Assembly (NCBI GenBank): GCA_017629615.1
Contig: JAGBWT010000001.1
Coordinates: 1-6,961 of the forward strand
Length of the DNA: 6,961 bases
Direction: 5' to 3'
From: Alistipes sp.
GTDB taxonomy: Bacteria > Bacteroidota > Bacteroidia > Bacteroidales > Rikenellaceae
The translations under genes and the position numbers were made by a program. The notes beneath the pieces are model-generated. The model made no database searches and was not told where the DNA came from. It saw only the letters and a program-made list of their open reading frames with translations. Of the stretch, positions 1 to 5,522 are shown one piece after another. How positions within the stretch are numbered: position 1 is the stretch's first letter; each line of letters begins with the position of its first letter.

Positions 1-1120
1 ACCTCCGAAGGGATATGAGCCGTTTTATATCAGCCTCCTGGGTCGTCACGGCTCGCGCTATCACTCGGTGCAGTCGCTCTACGACGATACGCTCGACCTG
101 CTGCGCCGTGCCTCCGAGGCCGACGAACTGACGCCAACGGGTCGTCGGTTTTTGGCCGATTGGCAACTCGTGGCCGAGGCTGCAAAGGGGCGCATTGGCG
201 AGTTGTCGCCACTCGGCATCGAGCAACAGGTCGGAATAACCCGCCGTATGGTCGAGGCCTATCCCGAGATATTCAATAAGCGCCGTTGCCGTATTGATTG
301 TCGCTCGACGGTTGCACCTCGTTGCATACTCTCGATGACCGCAGCCACCAACACCTTGTCGGCAATGCTACCCAAGGCCGAAATTCGTGTCGAGGCGAGC
401 GAGGCCAATACCTACCTCAAATCCTATGCGAGCCTCAATAGCGTGAAGATGACCTCCATACCGTTTAGCGACTCGTTGCGTCGTGCCAATATGCCCGCTG
501 CCGAACCTTTTATCGCACGTCTGTTTAAGGCCGATAGCAAGGTTGCGGAGTCGATAGCCGATACCAACGACTTTATGTACAACACCTTCCTTGCGACGGC
601 AGTCCTCGGCTCAACGCCAATGCCCGAGGTGCAGTCGCTCGACTATATCTTTACCGAAGAGGAGCGTGCGGCCGTATGGCGTGCATCGAATATCCGTCGT
701 TATGCGCTTACAGGCCCTTCGGCCAAATACCACAAGGCGATTTTGAATGTCGTTGCGCTGCTCCTCGGCAATATCATCGAGACGGCCGACCGCGCTATCG
801 CTACGGGCGACGAGCAGGCCACACTTCGATATGCCCACGACGTGACGGTTATATCATTGACTGCGGCCCTCGGCATTAAGTGCGGAAATGTCGTGACCGA
901 CGACTATGCGCGAGTTAGTTACGATTGGCAGTGTTCGACCGTAACCCCTATGGGCGCAAATATCCAGATTGTCTTTTATCGCAATCGCAAAGGTGATGTC
1001 TTGGTCAAAGTTCTTCACAACGAGCGCGAGCAACTTCTCGACCCTGCGGTTGGTAAGCCTGTCGAAGGGGTATACTATCGTTGGGAGGATATGAAGGGCT
1101 ACTTAAAATCAATTTTATAA
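1..1120 (+). CDS. Histidine-type acid phosphatase (phytase/MINPP-like), 5' end missing
   Basis: This is the 3' portion of a secreted or periplasmic phosphomonoesterase of the histidine acid phosphatase superfamily. The reading frame is open from the first bases of the window (codons start at 2). The catalytic motif RHGSRY lies at 44-61, upstream of the first possible in-window start (GTG at 68), so the real start and any signal peptide are outside. A second family block, STVAPRCILSM (305-337), carries the conserved arginine expected to bind phosphate. The C-terminal proton-donor motif is HD at 836-841 (in YAHDVTV), as in acid phosphatases and unlike the HAE of many MINPP enzymes. The block from PMGANIQ to the end resembles Bacteroidetes members annotated as histidine-type phosphatase. 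The family removes phosphate from phytate, sugar phosphates or similar esters; the substrate here cannot be read from sequence. It is convergent with the minus-strand operon and stops in a hairpin. Confidence 0.88.
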   Translation, partial: PPKGYEPFYISLLGRHGSRYHSVQSLYDDTLDLLRRASEADELTPTGRRFLADWQLVAEAAKGRIGELSPLGIEQQVGITRRMVEAYPEIFNKRRCRIDCRSTVAPRCILSMTAATNTLSAMLPKAEIRVEASEANTYLKSYASLNSVKMTSIPFSDSLRRANMPAAEPFIARLFKADSKVAESIADTNDFMYNTFLATAVLGSTPMPEVQSLDYIFTEEERAAVWRASNIRRYALTGPSAKYHKAILNVVALLLGNIIETADRAIATGDEQATLRYAHDVTVISLTAALGIKCGNVVTDDYARVSYDWQCSTVTPMGANIQIVFYRNRKGDVLVKVLHNEREQLLDPAVGKPVEGVYYRWEDMKGYLKSIL

Positions 1121-1131
1121 AAATTGATTTT
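1105..1131 (+). terminator. Perfect 12-bp A/T-rich hairpin overlapping the phosphatase stop codon
   Basis: AAAATCAATTTT (1105-1116) is followed by a 3-nt ATA loop and its exact reverse complement AAAATTGATTTT (1120-1131). The TAA stop codon of the phosphatase (1118-1120) lies in the loop and the first base of the right arm, so the last codons are inside the stem. The 3' arm ends in TTTT but no separate T tract follows (next bases GGTAGGG), and the stem contains only one G/C pair per arm. It may end transcription or protect the 3' end of the mRNA. The symmetry is certain; the terminator role is inferred and moderate. Confidence 0.5.
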
Positions 1132-1133
1132 GG

Positions 1134-1175
1134 TAGGGTCGTTAGAGGCGTTAGGGTCGTTAGAGGCATTAGGGG
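1134..1175 (+). repeat. Tandem repeat, two 18-bp units made of degenerate 9-mers
   Basis: TAGGGTCGTTAGAGGCGT (1134-1151) is followed directly by a copy differing at one base (1152-1169) and then by a partial copy (TAGGGG, 1170-1175). Each 18-mer is itself two related 9-mers, TAGGGTCGT and TAGAGGCGT, so the array is about 4.5 copies of a 9-bp unit. It is non-coding and starts three bases after the stop-codon hairpin. The 9-bp period and the leading TAG match the array at 1207-1242 when that one is read on the other strand. Confidence 0.85.
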
Positions 1176-1180
1176 GAAAT

Positions 1181-1261
1181 GGGTAGATTGGGTTGCCTGA
1201 ACCCCCAGCCTACCCAGCCTACCCAGCCTACCCAGCCTACCCAGCACAACCCATTCTTCCC
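1181..1261. repeat. Imperfect inverted repeat enclosing the 9-bp array
   Basis: The left arm GGGTAGATTGGGTTG (1181-1195) matches the reverse complement of the right arm CAACCCATTCTTCCC (1247-1261) at 13 of 15 positions. The enclosed 51 bases include the four AGCCTACCC repeats. The left arm can instead pair with any CCCAGCCTACCC register of the array, for example 1204-1215, giving ten Watson-Crick pairs, one G-U pair and one mismatch. Several mutually exclusive hairpins are therefore possible. On the plus strand the right arm is followed, after a short gap, by TTTTT at 1269-1273, so it could be a terminator for the phosphatase transcript. That role is inferred. Confidence 0.6.
1207..1242. repeat. 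Four exact tandem copies of a 9-bp unit (AGCCTACCC)
   Basis: AGCCTACCC occurs at 1207-1215, 1216-1224, 1225-1233 and 1234-1242 without any difference. CCC precedes the array and a diverged unit (AGCACAACCC) follows it. The copies are perfect, so they either arose recently or are kept uniform, and the copy number could vary between strains by replication slippage. Read on the minus strand the unit is GGGTAGGCT, or TAGGCTGGG in another phase, which resembles the 9-mers of the array at 1134-1175. No credible gene covers it. Confidence 0.9.
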
Positions 1262-1294
1262 AGAAAAGTTTTTCCGTTTGCCATTCAATGCCAC

Positions 1295-1344
1295 TAAACA
1301 AAAATAGGTAGAATGAGAAGTTGCCCCCTCCCATTCTACCTATT
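1295..1344 (-). terminator. Intrinsic terminator of the minus-strand operon
   Basis: AATAGGTAGAATG (1303-1315) and CATTCTACCTATT (1332-1344) form a perfect 13-bp inverted repeat with a 16-nt loop. Read on the minus strand, the hairpin is followed immediately by TTTGTTT (1302-1296), so the 3' side reads TATTTTTGTTT. That is the stem plus T-tract layout of a Rho-independent terminator. It lies about 60 bases beyond the stop codon of the last operon gene (the YhcH-family protein). On the plus strand no T tract follows the hairpin, so it appears directional. The stem is modest in G/C content. Confidence 0.7.
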
Positions 1345-1351
1345 CGACCTG

Positions 1352-1388
1352 GCCCAAAAACTAATTTTAACGTTTAATTTTTCTGGGC
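1352..1388. repeat. A/T-rich imperfect inverted repeat just beyond the operon's last stop codon
   Basis: GCCCA (1352-1356) pairs with TGGGC (1384-1388), and A-rich against T-rich flanks extend the stem imperfectly. The centre contains TTAACGTTTAA. In addition TTTTCTGGG (1379-1387) is the exact reverse complement of CCCAGAAAA (1259-1267), so a longer-range pairing could enclose the 1303-1344 hairpin. There is no following T tract on either strand. It may be an accessory 3'-end structure, or may simply reflect low-complexity sequence. Confidence 0.35.
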
Positions 1389-1402
1389 GTTGCGTGGATT
1401 TC

Positions 1403-1855
1403 CTATTTCAGCACCTTGAAAATCATCTTCTTGATGTGTCCGTTACCCAACATTGGGGCGTGGGCATCTTCGGGCATCAGAATCGAGAATTGGCCCTCCT
1501 GCATCGTGTAGAAGGTCTGCGGTTGGTCGGTATAGAACTGAACGTCGCGCTCGGTGTCGAATTCGCCCTTTGCCTTTTTGCAATCTTTGCGCTCCGACCA
1601 GCCAAACTCCTCTTTGCCCGTTCCGCCAACGATAACCTGGATGTCGATATATTTGTCGTGTACCTCCAAAAGGGCCTCGTAGCGAGGTTTGAGGTCGATT
1701 TCCGAAACGTTTACGAACAACTCGTCGCCGAGAATATCGTGTCGGCCTGGGGCGATAGTCTTGACATTGCACTCGGCCAAAAAGTCGAATGCGGCTTTAA
1801 GACGAGGGTTGAGCGAGTAGTATAACTCGGCATTTTTGATAGAGTCTAAAATCAT
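1403..1855 (-). CDS. YhcH/YjgK/YiaL-family cupin (EbgC/NanQ-like)
   Basis: This 150-residue protein is full length for the DUF386 family, which includes E. coli YhcH (NanQ, a sialic acid anomerase), YiaL, YjgK and EbgC. These are small cytosolic beta-barrel cupins that bind a metal and act on sugars or help sugar catabolism. Visible family blocks are YEALLEVHDKYIDIQVIV (residues 59-76, with putative metal ligands E64 and H66), EFGW (83-86) and FSILMPEDAHAP (123-134, with H132). No signal peptide or membrane segment is seen. The ATG at 1853-1855 gives the standard N-terminus MILDSI and lies 7 bp after the EEP gene, with no Shine-Dalgarno sequence but an A-rich leader. It is the last gene before the terminator. 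No sialic acid or beta-galactosidase gene lies beside it, so its sugar substrate is unknown. Confidence 0.93.
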   Translation of the reverse strand: MILDSIKNAELYYSLNPRLKAAFDFLAECNVKTIAPGRHDILGDELFVNVSEIDLKPRYEALLEVHDKYIDIQVIVGGTGKEEFGWSERKDCKKAKGEFDTERDVQFYTDQPQTFYTMQEGQFSILMPEDAHAPMLGNGHIKKMIFKVLK

Positions 1856-1862
1856 AGTGTTA

Positions 1863-2978
1863 TTATTTTGTTGTTTCTAATTTCAGTCTGACAGTAACGG
1901 GGTAGTGGTCCGAGAATTTCCACCCATAATCGACATCGTAGGTCGTCACCTCGAACTGTGGTGAGCAGAGTATGTAGTCGATGCGCATAAGGCGGAAGAA
2001 TCCGTCGAAAGTATATGTGTAGCCACGGCCGGCCTCACGGAAGGTGTCGAGCATACCGTTGGCAAGTGTCGAGTAGGTGTATGAGAGCGGAACATCGTTG
2101 AAGTCGCCACATACGATGACCTTCTCTACCGGCGAACGGTCGATAAAAGCTCTAATAATATCGACCTGACGGCTACGGTTGATGTTGTTGTCGCGTAGGC
2201 GGGTTACGATACTCCGTAGTTTGGCATCGCGTTCGGTATCGTAGATGTATTGATGTTGCTGGATAAATTGCGAATCGTCCTTGCGAATTGATGTGGAGTG
2301 CAGATGTGTGTTGATGACCCTCACCGTATCGTCGTTGATACGCAGGTCGGCCCATACGGCATTGTAGCGAGTCAACGAGTCGATTTCACCGTGGCGGATA
2401 ATTTTGTAGCGCGTCAAAATCTCGCACGAGAAGTCGTTGTGGGTCGATAGTGTCGAACTATATCGGGGCGAGAGTTTGCTCCATTTGTTGCGTCCGTCGC
2501 TCAAATACTCCTGCACGCAGAGTATCGCAGGCGAGAGTCGCTCGATAGAATCGACAAGGGCTTCGTTGTTGCCATTTGCAACATTGTATGAGGTGACCTT
2601 TATGAAACGTCGCTCAACTATCTTCTCGTTACGCTCTTGCGACGGCTCGATTTGGTAGTATCGTGGCAGGTAGAATAGTCCAACGACGACGACAATGCCA
2701 CTTATGGCAACGTGCCACCAACGCCAGCGAAGTACCCAATACAGCATTACGACTATGTCGAGCAGGAAGATTATCGGTGCGCCAAGAGCGATGACCGACA
2801 GCCAACCCAGCGTGGCCGGCATAACGTATGGCGTAAGCAGGCAGACGAAGGTTGCGGCAAAGAGCAGGGCCATCAGCGGATAGACCATAATGTCGGCCAC
2901 CGTTAGCCAAAACGAAGCACCACGGCTGCGTTTTACTTTGTGTCCGCTCGAAAAACTCTTTTTGTAGGTGTCTGCCAT
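1863..2978 (-). CDS. Membrane-anchored endonuclease/exonuclease/phosphatase-family protein
   Basis: This 371-residue protein has two parts. Residues about 22-105 form three likely transmembrane segments (about 22-48, 57-82 and 87-105) after a basic N-terminus rich in K and R. Residues about 125-368 form an EEP-fold domain, the metal-dependent hydrolase fold of exonuclease III, DNase I, sphingomyelinase and inositol phosphatases. All expected catalytic blocks are present: YNVANGN (N132), CVQEYL (E157), NTHLHS (223-228), CGDFND (D292, N294), RIDYI (D334) and SDHYP (D357, H358). The domain should therefore be active on a phosphodiester or phosphomonoester. With three membrane segments and a basic N-terminus, the catalytic domain is predicted outside the cytoplasm, although topology is inferred. 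The gene follows the rhomboid gene by 21 bp. Nothing in the sequence identifies the substrate, and a nuclease role is not established. Confidence 0.93.
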   Translation of the reverse strand: MADTYKKSFSSGHKVKRSRGASFWLTVADIMVYPLMALLFAATFVCLLTPYVMPATLGWLSVIALGAPIIFLLDIVVMLYWVLRWRWWHVAISGIVVVVGLFYLPRYYQIEPSQERNEKIVERRFIKVTSYNVANGNNEALVDSIERLSPAILCVQEYLSDGRNKWSKLSPRYSSTLSTHNDFSCEILTRYKIIRHGEIDSLTRYNAVWADLRINDDTVRVINTHLHSTSIRKDDSQFIQQHQYIYDTERDAKLRSIVTRLRDNNINRSRQVDIIRAFIDRSPVEKVIVCGDFNDVPLSYTYSTLANGMLDTFREAGRGYTYTFDGFFRLMRIDYILCSPQFEVTTYDVDYGWKFSDHYPVTVRLKLETTK

Positions 2979-2999
2979 AGGGGTAGTCGGGTCTTTGTG

Positions 3000-3608
3000 T
3001 TAGAAAAATATCTTGTGCTTCCAACGCCAATAGAGTAGAAGTGCAGCACCCCAGAGCATACCTCCGACGTGTGCAAAGTGGGCTATATTGTCGTTGCTGC
3101 CACTCCAACCGAGGAATATTTCGAGCAGGATATATCCGATGACAAACCATTTTGCCTTGATTGGCGCAGGTATCGGGAAGACGAATATGCGCTCGTTGGG
3201 GTGCATAATGCCAAAGGCCATAAGCAGGCTCATTACCGCACCCGATGCGCCCAAAGCGGGGTTGTATTCGCCAAACAGACCGGTTGCAGCCAAATGGAAC
3301 AGACCGGCACCTATGCCGCATACAAAATAGTAGACAAAGAAGCGGCGCGAACCGAGTTCGTACTCCAACGTGCGACCAAACATCCATAGCGCAAACATAT
3401 TGAAGAAGAGGTGCGACACGTCGGCGTGAAGGAACATATATGTCACCAACTGATAGATGTGAAATCGGCCGGTGATGATAGGCCAAAGTACGCCATAGTA
3501 GTCGAGAATTGCCGCTACGGGTTTAATCAACCAGATGGCAAGAAAGACCATACAGTTGGCGATAATCAAATTCTTGACAACCGGCGGTGTGCGAAAATAT
3601 GGATTCAT
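3000..3608 (-). CDS. Rhomboid-family intramembrane serine protease
   Basis: This 202-residue polytopic membrane protein belongs to the rhomboid family, which cleaves transmembrane helices of other membrane proteins. The catalytic serine is S122 in GASGA (residues 120-124) and the catalytic histidine is H180 in HFAHVGG (177-183). H66 and N70 in HLFFN match the oxyanion pair seen in GlpG-type rhomboids. About six hydrophobic segments can be recognised (roughly 11-30, 50-75, 90-110, 118-135, 152-168 and 178-194), which fits the minimal six-helix rhomboid core with no extra domain. It starts at ATG 3606-3608, 24 bp after mutL, with an A-rich leader (CACAAAAAG). It lies between mutL and the EEP gene, an order I recall from other Bacteroidales. 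The substrate is unknown; the neighbouring membrane proteins are possible but unproven targets. Confidence 0.95.
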   Translation of the reverse strand: MNPYFRTPPVVKNLIIANCMVFLAIWLIKPVAAILDYYGVLWPIITGRFHIYQLVTYMFLHADVSHLFFNMFALWMFGRTLEYELGSRRFFVYYFVCGIGAGLFHLAATGLFGEYNPALGASGAVMSLLMAFGIMHPNERIFVFPIPAPIKAKWFVIGYILLEIFLGWSGSNDNIAHFAHVGGMLWGAALLLYWRWKHKIFF

Positions 3609-3632
3609 CTTTTTGTGTGTCGTTTAGTGTTG

Positions 3633-5516
3633 TTATCCTAAAAGTTTCTCTATATCGTCCAACGTCAGTGCGGCCGATATATTGCCTCCCGAAGGGGTTG
3701 TTGCGTTGTCGCGACAGCCCACCCAAGCCTCGATAATTGTCTCGGCCTCGGCTTGTGAGTAGTTGGTGCGTTGCGATGTTGCGCTACGGGCCAACGAGAG
3801 AGCAATTCGCTCACGACGCATCGTCTCGACAGAGTGGGGTAGCGCCAACTCCTGCAATAGATAGAATATCGACGACTCGATATTGCCCGGCTCAATATCT
3901 CCCGGTATGCCACGCACCTCGATAGCATTGCCCTCTTGCAATTCGATATCGAAGCCAAGTGCCGCAAAATCGACCGCCCACTCCTCCATAACGGCCCACT
4001 CGTCGGTCGAAAGACGCAACGTCTCTGGGAAGAGGAGTTGTTGTGTGGTTGAGCGACCGCAATCGAGCGAGGCGAGATAACGCTCGTAGAGTATGCGCTG
4101 GCGTGCTCGCGTGAGGTCAATCAGGCGTAACACCCCATTTATCATAGCCGAAGCATAGCGCTTGCCGATATAGGTAATGGCCGTAGGGTGAGTGTCGGTA
4201 GTCGAGTCAAGCTCGATGTAGTGCTGCTCCTCGATTTCCGAATCGATAAAGTCAAATTCGCTACTGCCACTCTCCTCCGTGCCGTTCATAGCCGAAGGAA
4301 TTTCGTAATCCTCGACCTCGGTGTTGCTTTCGAAATTGCTCACAAAGTCGTTTAACGCACTGCGACCTGCGACCGAGCGTTGGCTTGCCGAAATCTCGCT
4401 ACACTCCTCGAATGGGTTGTAATGCTCGCGCGTTGTTGAGCGAGGCATTGTATATACGACGTCGCGCGTTGCAACCGGAATATCGACATCGACCTCCTTC
4501 TCGAAATCCATCATCGATATAGCGCCTGTCTTGGCTAACGTTTCGCGTGCAGCGGCGTTGATAATCTGCCAAATGGCCTCGTTGTCGGCAAATTTTACCT
4601 CGGTCTTTTTTGCGTGTACATTGACATCGACACGCTCGGCATCGACCGTGAGGTAGATGAAGAACGAAGGTTGCGCACCATTCGGAATCAACTTCTCGTA
4701 GGCTTTGACAACGGCCTTGTTGAGGTATGCCGAATGGAAATAGCGACCATTGACAAACATATATTGGTCGGCACCTCGCATCTTGGCTGCGAGAGGTCTG
4801 CCGATATAACCCTTGACTTGGGCAATCGAGGTCGTTACATCAACCTCCAATAGGTTGTTGCGCATTGCGCTACCCATAATGCCGACGATACGCTCGGCAA
4901 GGCTCGCCTGTGGAAGGTTGTAGAGGGGTGCGCCAGCCGACATCAACTCAAAGGCCACCTCGGGGTGACAGAGTGCCACGCGACGAAATTCGACCTTTAT
5001 ATCGTTCTGCAATTTCGATTCGCGGCTGTCGATAAATTTGCGACGTACGGGCGTGTTGTAGAATATGTTACGCACGACAAACTGCGAGCCAATCGGAGCC
5101 GCAACGGGTGTCTGCGAGATAAATTCGCCACCGTTTATGATACTCTTTGTGCCAACTTCGGCATCGGCCTGTCGGGTCGTGAGTTCGACCTGCGATACGG
5201 CTGCAATCGACGCGAGAGCCTCGCCTCGGAAACCGAAGGTGTGGAGCGCGTATATATCGTCGAGCGAACTAATCTTGCTCGTTGCGTGACGCTCAAATGC
5301 CAGACGTGCATCGGTTGGCGACATTCCGCAACCGTTGTCGATAATCTGTATCATATCGCGACCGCAATTAGTGTAATTGACCTTTACCGAGGTCGCTCCG
5401 GCATCGATGGCATTCTCCATCATCTCTTTGATGGCCGATGATGGGTACTCGACCACCTCGCCAGCCTTGATTTGGTTGGCTACAATGTCGGGAAGCAATT
5501 TGATACGGTCAGACAT
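3633..5516 (-). CDS. mutL: DNA mismatch repair protein MutL, with a degenerate endonuclease site
   Basis: MutL couples MutS mismatch recognition to strand removal. This 627-residue copy is of normal length. The N-terminal GHKL ATPase domain (about 1-335) keeps ENAIDAG (34-40, catalytic E34), DNGCGM (60-65), GFRGEAL (95-101) and the lysine of the VDVNVH block (K304). Some usually fixed positions differ: GEVVEYP where GEVVxRP is usual, and HAKK (301-304) where HPxK is usual. A poorly conserved acidic linker covers about 336-440. In the C-terminal dimerisation domain the metal-binding motif, normally DQHA then E then E, reads DLTRARQRILYE at 467-478, so the histidine and first glutamate are lost. 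The late C(P/N)HGRP region reads CRDNATTPSGGN (601-612). A beta-clamp-type motif QQLLFP (492-497) is intact. The frame is open throughout, so it is not a pseudogene by disruption. The start is ATG 5514-5516, 6 bp after the upstream gene. Confidence 0.97.
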   Translation of the reverse strand: MSDRIKLLPDIVANQIKAGEVVEYPSSAIKEMMENAIDAGATSVKVNYTNCGRDMIQIIDNGCGMSPTDARLAFERHATSKISSLDDIYALHTFGFRGEALASIAAVSQVELTTRQADAEVGTKSIINGGEFISQTPVAAPIGSQFVVRNIFYNTPVRRKFIDSRESKLQNDIKVEFRRVALCHPEVAFELMSAGAPLYNLPQASLAERIVGIMGSAMRNNLLEVDVTTSIAQVKGYIGRPLAAKMRGADQYMFVNGRYFHSAYLNKAVVKAYEKLIPNGAQPSFFIYLTVDAERVDVNVHAKKTEVKFADNEAIWQIINAAARETLAKTGAISMMDFEKEVDVDIPVATRDVVYTMPRSTTREHYNPFEECSEISASQRSVAGRSALNDFVSNFESNTEVEDYEIPSAMNGTEESGSSEFDFIDSEIEEQHYIELDSTTDTHPTAITYIGKRYASAMINGVLRLIDLTRARQRILYERYLASLDCGRSTTQQLLFPETLRLSTDEWAVMEEWAVDFAALGFDIELQEGNAIEVRGIPGDIEPGNIESSIFYLLQELALPHSVETMRRERIALSLARSATSQRTNYSQAEAETIIEAWVGCRDNATTPSGGNISAALTLDDIEKLLG

Positions 5517-5522
5517 ATAACG

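Noticed and set aside
68..1120. GTG at 68 as the phosphatase start
   Set aside because: The catalytic RHGSRY motif lies upstream in the same open frame, so starting at 68 would remove the active site.
1134..1242. Possible CRISPR array
   Set aside because: The units are 9 or 18 bp and directly adjacent, with no unique spacers and no cas gene nearby.
1005..1334. A 109-codon minus-strand frame encoding Gly-Arg-Leu repeats
   Set aside because: The peptide repeat only reflects the 9-bp DNA repeat, whose length is a multiple of three. The frame has no motif and overlaps the phosphatase 3' end.
1313..1825. A 170-codon plus-strand open frame opposite the YhcH-family gene
   Set aside because: The minus-strand protein has clear family motifs over the same bases, and the plus frame has none.
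2629..3486. A 285-codon open frame on the minus strand across the rhomboid and EEP genes
   Set aside because: It overlaps two well-supported genes in another frame, is unusually rich in Arg, Cys and His, and shows no family motif. It is a shadow frame.
4965..5441. Plus-strand open frames opposite the MutL ATPase domain
   Set aside because: The conserved GHKL motifs on the minus strand explain the sequence fully.
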